From NCBI GenBank assembly GCA_900769975.1, contig CAAGIR010000145.1, positions 1-19,371 on the forward strand: 19,371 nucleotides of DNA, in the 5' to 3' direction. This document shows, one piece after another, positions 1-6,629 of the stretch. The position numbers and the translations under genes were made by a program. This stretch comes from Spirochaetia bacterium (GTDB lineage: Bacteria > Spirochaetota > Spirochaetia > Treponematales > Treponemataceae). The notes below the pieces were generated by a model, which searched no databases, was not told the origin of the DNA, and saw nothing but the letters and a program-made list of their open reading frames with translations. The first letter of the stretch is position 1; the number at the start of each line of letters is the position of its first letter.

Positions 1-120
1 ACTCCATTGACCTATGTGGGCTGGCTCTGTTTCCAGTAATCCAAGTATCTTAGAGTTGGTAAATTGCCGAAAGATCTTTCCTGCATTTTCTTCTTGACAG
101 AAGACACAACATATTAGGGT

Positions 121-205
121 GAGGTCTGTCCCCGTTTACTACAATCCACTGCGTTGTGGGTGGCGCAAGACGTAGTGCAGACGAAGTGCAGGTCTGTCCC
201 CATTT
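121..205 (+). repeat. Two copies of the GGTCTGTCCCC short repeat (left group)
   Basis: Two direct copies of the core AGGTCTGTCCCC[G/A]TTT lie at 121-137 and 190-205. Between them is an 11-bp near-tandem repeat (GACGTAGTGCA at 169-179, GACGAAGTGCA at 180-190). Degenerate CCCATTT and CCCCGTTT pieces follow at about 210-230. The same core recurs at 5678-5763, 5942-5986 (inverted) and 8458-8506, always between genes. The rest of 1-240 holds no gene I can support. Confidence 0.85.
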
Positions 206-343
206 AATGCCCATTTAAATATCCCCGTTTTAAAGTCCCTCTCCGCATAAAAAAACATAACCTTAAATTGTGAAAATAGGGAAAAATCCTAATGACAAAA
301 CAAAAGTTGTCAATTATTATGAAAAGAGATTTTGAAATCTTAT

Positions 344-385
344 AAAAGTCACTCGATTGCTGAAGCAATCTTCCTGACTTTTTTT
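344..385 (+). terminator. Terminator-like hairpin upstream of the GH43 gene
   Basis: A two-part stem is visible. AAAAGTCA (344-351) pairs with TGACTTTT (375-382), and inside it GATTGC (355-360) pairs with GCAATC (365-370) around a TGAA tetraloop. The 3' arm runs into seven T residues. This fits a rho-independent terminator, either ending a transcript from left of the window or acting as an attenuator in the leader of the GH43 operon. The sequence does not decide between these. Confidence 0.55.
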
Positions 386-395
386 AGAAGTGTAA

Positions 396-430
396 TAAAA
401 ACTTTGCTTGAAATAGCATCAAAGTTTTTA
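396..430 (+). promoter_or_regulatory. Perfect 11-bp inverted repeat just upstream of the GH43 gene
   Basis: TAAAAACTTTG (396-406) is exactly complementary to CAAAGTTTTTA (420-430) across a 13-nt loop. It sits about 30 nt before the ribosome binding site of the GH43 gene and 10 nt after the upstream hairpin. A run of nine or so T residues follows at 450-458. It could be an operator for a sugar-responsive regulator or an RNA hairpin in the leader. No known riboswitch core was recognised. Confidence 0.45.
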
Positions 431-468
431 TTCCAAGTTTGCGTTGCAATTTTTTTTTAGAGGTAGAA

Positions 469-2085
469 ATGGCTTTTCGTGTAATTAATCCTGTGTTGTC
501 TGGATTTTATCCTGATCCTTCCATGTGTGTTGCAGACGGAACGTATTATCTTGTCTGTTCATCTTTTTCATATTTTCCAGGACTTCCGATTTTCAAAAGC
601 AAAGATTTAGTTAAATGGGAACAGATCGGAAGCATTATTAACCGCCCAGAACAGCTTGATTTTGAAGGTAGCGGTGTTTCTAGAGGGTTGTTTGCCCCAA
701 CAATCAGATATTATAATAAAAAATTCTATTGTATATGTACACAAGTTGATAGAATCGGGAATTTTATTGTTACTGCCGATAAACCCGAAGGACCATGGTC
801 AAATCCTATCGCCATAAAAGATGCTCCTGGCATTGATCCGTCTTTATTTTTTGATGATGACGGTACTTGTTGGTATACTGGTACTCGTCCAGCTCCCGAA
901 GGTCCAAAATATAATGGCAACTGGGAAGTGTGGATTCAGAAAATCAATCCAGATACTGGAAAACTTTACGGAGAAGCAAAAGGAATATGGCGTGGTGCCT
1001 TGAAAGATTGTATTTGGCCAGAAGGACCACACATTTATAAATTCTTTGGAAAATATTATTTGATGCATGCAGAAGGTGGAACAGGTTCTGATCATGCAGT
1101 TTGTATTGCACGTTGTGATACTATCGATGGTGAATGGAAAGGAAAACCCGCAAATCCTATTTTGACACACCGTCATCTGGGAATGTCTGCTGGAATTGTA
1201 AATGTAGGACATGCTGATATTATTTGCACCACAGAAAATAAATGGTGGATGTGCTGTCTTGCATCACGACCTTATGGAGAAGGCGAAAATCGTGTTTCCA
1301 ATATGGGAAGGGAAACTTTCCTTGTTCCTGTAAAATGGGAAAATGGATGGCCTGTTGTTAGCTGGGAAACAGGTCTTGTAGAAAATGCATATAGCCTTGC
1401 AGGTCATGTAGTTGAACGTTCTTTTGAAGATGCAGATGCCGTAATTTTTCCTACTATTGACGATTTTAATAAACCAGTTTTAGATAAATATTGGCTCAGT
1501 TTAAGAAGCCGTAAAAGTGACTATATTAATTGCACAGAAAAATTAGGAAATCTTAGGATTTATGGCGGTAAGCATGTTTCCAGTCTTGACGGAGTAAATC
1601 TTGTCGCACGCAGACAGACTGCTTTTAGTTATGAAGCGGCAGCCCAAGTATCCTGCAATTTTACACAGGAAAATGATACGGCAGGCATTATTTGCTTTCA
1701 AAATGAAACATTTAATTACAGATTGCAGCTTGTTTCTCGTGGTAAACTGTGTATCCTTCAGGTTGTAAAAGCCGCTGGCGGAGATGACGAAATTCTTGCC
1801 GAAGAAGCACTGTCTGTTTCAAAAGATGGTGAACCAATCGTCCTGCGTGTTGTTGCCGAACATCAGAATTTGCGCTTTGAATACGGACTTGACGAACGTA
1901 ATATGAATGTAATTTGCGAAAATGTGGACGGATCTATTTTGAGTACAGAAAAAGCAGGCGGATTTGTAGGTACTCTCGTGGGAATGTTTGCGGTGGCTGG
2001 AAAAAATCCAGACGAAAAACAATTTTTTGCCGATTTTGACTGGTTCAAATATCAGAATAACGGGCGGGAATGGATTTGCAAATAA
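469..2085 (+). CDS. Glycoside hydrolase family 43 beta-xylosidase / alpha-arabinofuranosidase
   Basis: The predicted 538-residue enzyme removes xylose or arabinose from xylo-oligosaccharides. The N-terminal half (about residues 5-320) is the GH43 five-bladed propeller. It contains the opening NPVLSGFYPDPS with the general base Asp16, the pKa-modulating Asp123 in GIDPS, and the general acid Glu185 in WPEGPHIY. From about residue 331 (DDFNKPVLDKYW) a C-terminal beta-sandwich of the GH43 accessory type follows. No signal peptide is present, so it should act in the cytoplasm on imported oligosaccharides. The ATG at 469 is chosen because AGAGGT lies just before it; the frame could open at a TTG at 439, but that has no ribosome binding site. 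The acetylesterase gene starts 96 bp downstream on the same strand, giving a xylan side-chain pair. Xylosidase versus arabinofuranosidase cannot be separated by eye. Confidence 0.93.
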   Translation: MAFRVINPVLSGFYPDPSMCVADGTYYLVCSSFSYFPGLPIFKSKDLVKWEQIGSIINRPEQLDFEGSGVSRGLFAPTIRYYNKKFYCICTQVDRIGNFIVTADKPEGPWSNPIAIKDAPGIDPSLFFDDDGTCWYTGTRPAPEGPKYNGNWEVWIQKINPDTGKLYGEAKGIWRGALKDCIWPEGPHIYKFFGKYYLMHAEGGTGSDHAVCIARCDTIDGEWKGKPANPILTHRHLGMSAGIVNVGHADIICTTENKWWMCCLASRPYGEGENRVSNMGRETFLVPVKWENGWPVVSWETGLVENAYSLAGHVVERSFEDADAVIFPTIDDFNKPVLDKYWLSLRSRKSDYINCTEKLGNLRIYGGKHVSSLDGVNLVARRQTAFSYEAAAQVSCNFTQENDTAGIICFQNETFNYRLQLVSRGKLCILQVVKAAGGDDEILAEEALSVSKDGEPIVLRVVAEHQNLRFEYGLDERNMNVICENVDGSILSTEKAGGFVGTLVGMFAVAGKNPDEKQFFADFDWFKYQNNGREWICK

Positions 2086-2128
2086 TTTTCAGTCAAGTTG
2101 AAGTAAACATATTATTTTATAGGTGAAT

Positions 2129-2149
2129 TTCTTGCGAATTTTGTAAGAA
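2129..2149 (+). promoter_or_regulatory. Small hairpin between the GH43 and acetylesterase genes
   Basis: TTCTTGC (2129-2135) pairs with GTAAGAA (2143-2149), with one G-T pair, around a 7-nt loop. There is no T tract after it, so it is not a classic terminator. It may mark processing or stabilisation of a two-gene mRNA. The remaining spacer holds only the ribosome binding site AGAGGG before the next start. Confidence 0.25.
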
Positions 2150-2181
2150 TGTCGTAAAATAATAAAAGAGGGTAAATTATT

Positions 2182-4179
2182 ATGGATAGTAAACTTCACG
2201 TAAAAGGAATTGTCGCTTCTGGAATGGTTTTGCAGCAGAATAAAATCAACTGTGTTTTTGGAACTGCAGGAGCGTATGAAGATATTTTGATGACTTTTAG
2301 AGGCATGACTTCTATTACTCAGACTGATGAACAGGGAAATTGGAAAATTGAATTTAGTCCTGGTCAGGCTGGTGGTCCTTTTGACATGACCATAAAATCA
2401 ACAAAAGATTCTGTCATTTTTAATGATGTTTATGTTGGTGAAGTTTGGGTGAATTCAGGACAGTCAAATGCCCAGCTTCCTATGGACAGAATGCGTTTTT
2501 CTTATCAGGAAGAATTTGAATTACCAGAAGACCCTTATATCCGTATGATTACAATCCCCATTTCCTGGACTTTTGACGGCGAACGTGATTATATAGAAAA
2601 TCCAGTGTGGATACCTGCTTCTCCAGAAACTTTGGGGCAGATGTCGGGTACAGCTTATTTTTTTGCAAAAAAACTTTCAAAGGAATTGAATGTTCCAGTC
2701 GGAATAATTAATGCCAGTCAGGGAGGTTCTCCTATCACAGCCTGGATGAATAAATCATCTTTGCAGGAAATGGGAGCACAGGAATATTTGCAGCGGCTTG
2801 AATATTTTGAAAAAGTGGAAAATATTGCCGCAAAACAAAAGGAAATGACAGAAAATCAGACAAAGTGGGATACAGAACTCTGGCAAAATTCTTCAGCATG
2901 CAAAGATAGCCCTTGGGAGACAGTAAAAATTCCAGGTTTTATAGAAAATTTTGATAGTGCTGGCTTAATCTGGTTAAAAAAAGAAATCCAGCTTACTGCC
3001 GAACAGGTTAAAGTTTTTAACGAAAACAAAACTTGGTTATGGCTTGGCACAATTGTAGATGCTGACACTGTTTTTGTAAATGGAACGCAAGTCGGTTCAA
3101 CCGCTTATCTTTATCCTCCAAGACGTTATGTTGTTCCAAACGGCATTTTAAAAGAAGGCAAAAATGAAATTTTGATGCATGTTCAGAAAAAGAGCAAAAA
3201 TGGTAAAATCAGATTTTACGAAGAAAAGCCATATTGTCTGTTTACTGATAATGTTTACGTTAATCCCGTTGTGTGCAGGAATGTTGAAAAAAAACAGGTT
3301 TCTCTTTTGCCACTTGATTCAGAATGTATAGATTTAACAGGCGACTGGCAGATGCAGGTAGATGTAAAAATCCGAGATTGTCCTGCAGGAATGTTTTTTG
3401 AATGGCTTCCAACGGCACTTTATAATGCAATGCTTGCACCTTGTTTTTCTCATGCAGTGGCAGGCGTTTTGTGGTATCAGGGAGAGTCAGATGCAGGTCA
3501 TTCAGCAGAATACAAAAACATGCTTGTAAAACTGATTAATCTGTGGCGTAAAAAATTTATTTACGGATCAAAAAAACTTCCTTTTGTCGTTATGCAGCTT
3601 CCAAACTGGGGTGATGGAAATTATGAAGATTCGACCATTATTCGCATGGACTGGCCATATTTGCGACAGTCTCAGGTAGAAGCAGCGGAACTGGCAGGAA
3701 ATACAGGTGTTGCGGTAACTATTGATGCAGGAGAATGGAACGATTTGCATCCAGAAAAAAAACTGACTTGCGGTACAAGGGCAGCATTCGAAGCGTTGCG
3801 CCTTGCTTATGAGAAAAAATACATTTCTTATGCACCACGATTTAAAACACTTGAAAATAAAAAAACAAAGATTATTGTAAATTTTGATTGCGGTAATTCT
3901 TCTTTATTTGCAGCCGAAGTGGATGGTAAATCAGCAAATCTCAAACAGCCTCATAAAAAAGGAATAGTTTACGGCTTTAGTTTCCTGACAGAAAAAAAAG
4001 GCAATTATTCAGTAGTAGAAACTACAGCACATCTGGAAAAAAATAGCGTTATTGTCGATGTTCCTAGAAATGCAGGTAATGTTACAGAGTTGAGGTATTT
4101 ATGGGCAGATAATCCTGCTCCTGTAAATCTTTATTCACAAGAGCAGTTACCTGTAATGCCTTTTAAAGTTGAATTATAA
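2182..4179 (+). CDS. Sialate O-acetylesterase-like (SASA) carbohydrate acetylesterase
   Basis: This 665-residue protein is an SGNH/SASA-superfamily esterase that probably strips acetyl groups from xylan fragments. The first block, VNSGQSN, carries nucleophile Ser95. A second block, GVLWYQGESDAG, lies at 428-439. The Asp-x-His block NDLHP (Asp521, His523) completes the catalytic site. Between blocks one and two, about residues 225-360, lies an inserted jelly-roll segment resembling the sugar-binding domain of GH2 enzymes (WLWLGTIVDADTVFVNG, then RYVVPNGILKEGKNEI). No signal peptide is seen, so it is probably cytoplasmic like its GH43 partner. AGAGGG precedes the ATG by about nine bases. The name 'sialate' comes from the family; the neighbouring xylosidase argues for acetylxylan as substrate. 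It ends 19 bp from the convergent purF-like gene. Confidence 0.88.
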   Translation: MDSKLHVKGIVASGMVLQQNKINCVFGTAGAYEDILMTFRGMTSITQTDEQGNWKIEFSPGQAGGPFDMTIKSTKDSVIFNDVYVGEVWVNSGQSNAQLPMDRMRFSYQEEFELPEDPYIRMITIPISWTFDGERDYIENPVWIPASPETLGQMSGTAYFFAKKLSKELNVPVGIINASQGGSPITAWMNKSSLQEMGAQEYLQRLEYFEKVENIAAKQKEMTENQTKWDTELWQNSSACKDSPWETVKIPGFIENFDSAGLIWLKKEIQLTAEQVKVFNENKTWLWLGTIVDADTVFVNGTQVGSTAYLYPPRRYVVPNGILKEGKNEILMHVQKKSKNGKIRFYEEKPYCLFTDNVYVNPVVCRNVEKKQVSLLPLDSECIDLTGDWQMQVDVKIRDCPAGMFFEWLPTALYNAMLAPCFSHAVAGVLWYQGESDAGHSAEYKNMLVKLINLWRKKFIYGSKKLPFVVMQLPNWGDGNYEDSTIIRMDWPYLRQSQVEAAELAGNTGVAVTIDAGEWNDLHPEKKLTCGTRAAFEALRLAYEKKYISYAPRFKTLENKKTKIIVNFDCGNSSLFAAEVDGKSANLKQPHKKGIVYGFSFLTEKKGNYSVVETTAHLEKNSVIVDVPRNAGNVTELRYLWADNPAPVNLYSQEQLPVMPFKVEL

Positions 4180-4198
4180 TCGGCTTGTAAGTGGGATT

Positions 4199-5614
4199 TT
4201 ATTCTTGACCGTTCCAACAGTAAGTACAAAGTTTGCAATGGTCAAGACCAGTTGAATCAAGCATATCATCAAGACGGTGGAAACGAAGTGTCGTAAAATG
4301 AAGCTGCTTTCTGATTTCTTCGACCATTCTTTCGTATTCTGGAGTATCGGAATTACAGTATTTTTGTAGCACTTCATCAGAAACATTTTCACCTTCAAAT
4401 TGTTTAATAATTCTGCGAGTAATTAAATCCATTTCTGATTTAGAACGGCTGAAATTCAGATATTTGCAACCAAAAACAAGAGGAGGACATGCAGGACGTA
4501 TGTGAACTTCTTTTGCTCCGCTTTCGTATAAAAATTCTGTCGTTTCACGTAATTGAGTTCCCCGAACAATTGAATCGTCAATTAATAAAATCTTTTTTCC
4601 TTTAATTAAAGGCTGCACAGGAATAAGTTTCATGTGTGCAATTAAATTACGCTGTTCCTGATTTGTAGGCATAAACGAACGTGGCCATGTAGGAGTGTAT
4701 TTAATAAATGGACGTGTAAAAGGTATGCCCGATTCATTAGCATAACCTATAGCATGAGCAGTTCCAGAATCAGGGACACCAGCAATAGCATCAGGCTGAA
4801 CAGAACCTTTGTCACGCTGGGCAAGATAGCGGCCGCAATTGTAACGCATTGCCTCAACGTTTACGCCTTCGTATGTTGCCGTCGGATATCCATAATAAAT
4901 CCAAAGGAATGTACAGATTTTCATTTTATCGCCAGGTTTTTGCAAAATTTCAATGCCGTCAGATGTCATAAAACAGATTTCGCCAGGCCCCAATTCATGA
5001 TAATCAGTGTAACCCAGATTGACATAGGCAAAATTTTCAAAACTGGCACAAAAAGCACCTTCTTTATGTCCGATTTGAATAGGAGTACGGCCCAGTTTAT
5101 CCCTGGCACAGTAAATTCCGTCTTTTGTCATGATAAGCATAGACATAGAACCTTTAATTTTTTGGTGAACGTAGTTAATTCCGTCTATAATAGATTTTTC
5201 ATGATTAATGAGAGCAATGATAAGTTCCGTCTGATTTATTTCGCCACCACTCATCTCCAAAAAGTGAGTCGTTTCGTCCTGCAAAATTTCTTTTACAAGT
5301 TCATCTTTGTTTGTTACAATTCCAACAGTAGTGATAGCGTAACTTCCCAGATGAGAATGAACTAAAAGTGGCTGCGGTTCATAATCACTAATACACCCGA
5401 TTCCAAGCTTACCATGCAATTCTTCAATATCTTTTTCAAATTTCGTTCTAAAAGGAGAATTTTGAATGTTGTGAATGGAACGTGCAAATTTTCCGTCATT
5501 AGAAAAAATTGCAAGCCCGCCTCGACGAGTACCCAAATGTGAATGATAGTCAACACCAAAAAATAAATCTAAATGACAGTCGCTTTTTGAAGCAACACCA
5601 AAAAATCCGCCCAT
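4199..5614 (-). CDS. PurF-like amidophosphoribosyltransferase paralogue lacking the glutaminase cysteine
   Basis: The 471-residue protein has PurF architecture, an N-terminal Ntn-type glutaminase-like domain (about 1-230) followed by a phosphoribosyltransferase domain. The PRPP loop ILLIDDSIVRGT (342-353) is intact. Four cysteines match the iron-sulphur ligands of Bacillus-type PurF: Cys234, Cys383, Cys463 and Cys466. The N-terminus reads MGGFFGV, where active PurF has a Cys directly after Met or a short propeptide. The conserved glutamine-site blocks QHRGQ, HxRYST and HNGN are replaced by SHLGTRR, GCISDYE and TTVGI. The start is firm: GTGAGG precedes the ATG and a good promoter lies upstream. 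It may use free ammonia, partner with another glutaminase, or have a different role. I recall similar Gly-Gly proteins annotated as PurF in other anaerobes, unverified here. No purine gene is adjacent. Confidence 0.85.
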   Translation of the reverse strand: MGGFFGVASKSDCHLDLFFGVDYHSHLGTRRGGLAIFSNDGKFARSIHNIQNSPFRTKFEKDIEELHGKLGIGCISDYEPQPLLVHSHLGSYAITTVGIVTNKDELVKEILQDETTHFLEMSGGEINQTELIIALINHEKSIIDGINYVHQKIKGSMSMLIMTKDGIYCARDKLGRTPIQIGHKEGAFCASFENFAYVNLGYTDYHELGPGEICFMTSDGIEILQKPGDKMKICTFLWIYYGYPTATYEGVNVEAMRYNCGRYLAQRDKGSVQPDAIAGVPDSGTAHAIGYANESGIPFTRPFIKYTPTWPRSFMPTNQEQRNLIAHMKLIPVQPLIKGKKILLIDDSIVRGTQLRETTEFLYESGAKEVHIRPACPPLVFGCKYLNFSRSKSEMDLITRRIIKQFEGENVSDEVLQKYCNSDTPEYERMVEEIRKQLHFTTLRFHRLDDMLDSTGLDHCKLCTYCWNGQE

Positions 5615-5643
5615 TTAATAACCTCACATAAAAGTAAAACAAA

Positions 5644-5672
5644 ATTATAACAATTTTTTGTAAAAAATACAA
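5644..5672 (-). promoter_or_regulatory. Sigma-70-type promoter of the purF-like gene
   Basis: On the minus strand TTGTAT (5672-5667) is separated by exactly 17 nt from a perfect TATAAT (5649-5644). Transcription would begin near 5637, leaving a leader of about 23 nt with the ribosome binding site GTGAGG before the ATG at 5614. That leader is too short for a purine riboswitch. Confidence 0.65.
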
Positions 5673-5677
5673 TAATG

Positions 5678-5763
5678 GATGAAGGGGAGGTCTGTCCCCG
5701 TTTGATGAAGGGGAGGTCTGTCCCCGTTTTATGTGGTAATGTAGAGGAGGTCTGTCCCCGTTT
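5678..5763 (+). repeat. Three direct copies of the GGTCTGTCCCC repeat, two in perfect tandem
   Basis: A 26-bp unit is perfectly duplicated at 5678-5703 and 5704-5729. It starts GATGAAGGGG and continues into AGGTCTGTCCCCGTTT. A third copy of the core lies at 5744-5763, followed by a shortened GATGCCCGTTTGATG echo. In the tandem units GGGGA and TCCCC can pair around a six-base loop. The array lies directly upstream of the purF-like gene promoter. Confidence 0.9.
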
Positions 5764-5804
5764 GATGCCCGTTTGATGTAAAAAAATCAGCGAACCATCG
5801 CATA

Positions 5805-5888
5805 CCCAGTCGCCTTTCCCAGCTCGCCTGTCGGCTCGGTCCTTCGGACTCAGGCGTTCCGCCTGCCTGCTCAAGCCTCGGCACGCCG
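5805..5888 (+). repeat. Left arm of an 85-bp imperfect inverted repeat
   Basis: This GC-rich arm is the reverse complement of 6271-6355 with scattered differences. Exact blocks include TCAAGCCTCGGCACGCCG (5871-5888, 18 bp), CGGCTCGGTC (5832-5841) and CCCAGTCGCCTTT (5805-5817). Inside it are two small hairpins, GTCC-TTC-GGAC and CAGGCG-TTC-CGCCTG. It is bracketed by forward GGTCTGTCCCC repeats on its left and inverted ones on its right. Confidence 0.85.
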
Positions 5889-5941
5889 CATCGCACAAAC
5901 CCTGCACAATCGCACACCCACCTGGCGACCAAACATGGACC

Positions 5942-5986
5942 AAACAGGGACAGACCTCAATTTTATGCCAAATAGGGACAGACCTC
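5942..5986 (-). repeat. Two inverted copies of the GGTCTGTCCCC repeat
   Basis: AAACAGGGACAGACCTC (5942-5958) and AAATAGGGACAGACCTC (5970-5986) are the minus-strand form of the repeat, each with one or two changes in the CCCCG part. Their starts are 28 bp apart, similar to the 25-26 bp period of the other groups. Together with the forward copies at 5678-5763 they face each other across the left inverted-repeat arm. Confidence 0.85.
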
Positions 5987-6270
5987 AATTTTATAAACAA
6001 GCAGATTTGCATCTAACGATTTTCGCTTGTTTTGTATCAGTGAGTTCCGTTAGGAACGTTAGGAACAAACAAATCCATTTGTCAATTATTTTCACTGTGA
6101 GCTGCGGTGCGTTCCCTATCCCTTTTCACCAACATTTTGGGAGATGCGGCGACAAGCTCAGCATGACACACTCTCTGTCACATACATCTTACCGTCGCTC
6201 CGCTCTTAAACCACACAAGCATCGAAAACTCGCCATCTGGGTGCGGGGAAGGGCTGGGTTTAAGGTGAAA
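5987..6270. other. Gene-free spacer inside the GC-rich island
   Basis: No convincing gene is present. The segment contains a small hairpin, GTTCC-GTTA-GGAAC (6044-6057), followed by a partial repeat of its right half (GTTAGGAAC, about 6058-6066). It also contains GACAAGCTCAGCATGACA (about 6150-6169), a phrase of a type often seen in bacterial intergenic repeats. Its base composition is clearly more GC-rich than the surrounding genes. The open frames that cross it span repeats and have no ribosome binding site or protein-like composition. Confidence 0.5.
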
Positions 6271-6355
6271 CGGCGTGCCGAGGCTTGAACAGGCATGCGT
6301 TAGCATGAGTCGCTTGCGACCGAGCCGAAGAGGCGAGCTGTGAAAGGCGACTGGG
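6271..6355 (+). repeat. Right arm of the 85-bp imperfect inverted repeat
   Basis: This arm begins with CGGCGTGCCGAGGCTTGA (6271-6288), which exactly complements 5871-5888. It ends with AAAGGCGACTGGG (6343-6355), which complements 5805-5817. At the places where the left arm has hairpins, this arm has CATGC-GTTA-GCATG and GTCGC-TT-GCGAC. The stems are kept although the bases differ on both sides. Confidence 0.85.
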
Positions 6356-6453
6356 AAAGTGAATGTCCGCTAAAAAAAAAGAAAATAACTGTTTTTTGCT
6401 TATGTATATGTTTTATCTACGATTTTATGCCTGATATATGCCGGAAAAATCTA

Positions 6454-6482
6454 TTGACAAACTGAAGAAAAAATATAATAAT
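6454..6482 (+). promoter_or_regulatory. Promoter of the ilv leader and ilvB
   Basis: A consensus -35 box TTGACA (6454-6459) is followed after 17 nt by AATAAT (6477-6482), five of six matches to the -10 consensus. An overlapping TATAAT at 6474-6479 has only 14 nt of spacing. Transcription would start around 6488-6490, essentially at the ATG of the leader peptide. Confidence 0.65.
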
Positions 6483-6489
6483 TATTTCT

Positions 6490-6546
6490 ATGCATTTTTT
6501 GTCTTTGGTCAAAGTTGTAACTGTCCTCGTCCTATCGGTAAAATGA
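6490..6546 (+). CDS. ilv leader peptide (branched-chain amino acid attenuator)
   Basis: A short open frame encodes MHFLSLVKVVTVLVLSVK followed by TGA. Ten of its 18 residues are Leu or Val: four Leu and six Val, with no Ile. Such enrichment directly before a terminator and an acetolactate synthase gene is the signature of ribosome-mediated attenuation known from ilv and leu operons of other bacteria. No good ribosome binding site precedes the ATG, and the predicted transcription start falls within a few bases of it, so it may be read from a leaderless mRNA. The last codons and the stop lie inside the first of two competing hairpins. The function is inferred from composition, position and RNA folding; the peptide itself is not expected to have another role. 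Confidence 0.75.
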   Translation: MHFLSLVKVVTVLVLSVK

Positions 6547-6609
6547 TACCCGAAGAGTGAATGTTATATCTTGTGATTGAAGAATGATATAGATTTTAAG
6601 CTCTCCGGG
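6526..6609 (+). promoter_or_regulatory. ilvB: Attenuator: anti-antiterminator and antiterminator segments of the ilvB leader
   Basis: Region 1 (TCGGTA, 6535-6540, with possible help from CTC at 6526-6528) pairs with region 2 (TACCCGA, 6547-6553, and the following GAG) around the leader stop codon. Region 2, CCCGAAGAG (6549-6557), can instead pair with region 3, CTCTCCGGG (6601-6609), in eight of nine positions. Region 3 also forms the 5' arm of the terminator. Stalling on Leu/Val codons would cover region 1, free region 2 to sequester region 3, and let transcription into ilvB continue. Ample Leu/Val would let the ribosome reach the stop and cover region 2, so the terminator forms. No T-box sequence is present. 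Confidence 0.68.
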
Positions 6610-6629
6610 AAATGGAGGGCTTTTTTTTT
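6598..6629 (+). terminator. Intrinsic terminator in the ilvB leader
   Basis: GCTCTCC (6600-6606) pairs with GGAGGGC (6614-6620), with one G-T pair, around the loop GGGAAAT. Two further A-T pairs can extend the stem, and nine T residues follow (6621-6629). It lies 27 bp before the ilvB start, so it controls entry into ilvB and does not end an upstream gene; no upstream gene on this strand is near. Confidence 0.85.

Noticed and set aside
1..135. Minus-strand open frame running off the left edge (about 45 codons, containing CCVFCQEENAGK)
   Set aside because: It looks somewhat protein-like, but has no start codon before a stop at 138-136, overlaps a GGTCTGTCCCC repeat and matches no family I recognise. 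It could be a remnant of a mobile-element gene.
439..468. TTG start extending the GH43 protein by ten residues
   Set aside because: No ribosome binding site precedes it, and the extra residues come from a T-rich leader; ATG 469 has AGAGGT.
4754..5365. 203-codon open frame opposite the purF-like gene
   Set aside because: It is antisense to a well-supported phosphoribosyltransferase domain and its composition is a shadow of that gene.
5678..5763. CRISPR array
   Set aside because: Only two or three repeat units, no regularly sized unique spacers, and no cas genes in the window.
5569..6012. 147-codon open frame on the minus strand upstream of and overlapping the purF-like gene
   Set aside because: It runs through the repeat units and the GC-rich arm, overlaps the purF-like start in another frame, and its peptide repeats simply mirror the DNA repeats.
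5935..6288. 117-codon open frame on the plus strand in the GC-rich island
   Set aside because: It covers the inverted repeat copies and part of the right arm, has no ribosome binding site and shows no protein-like pattern.
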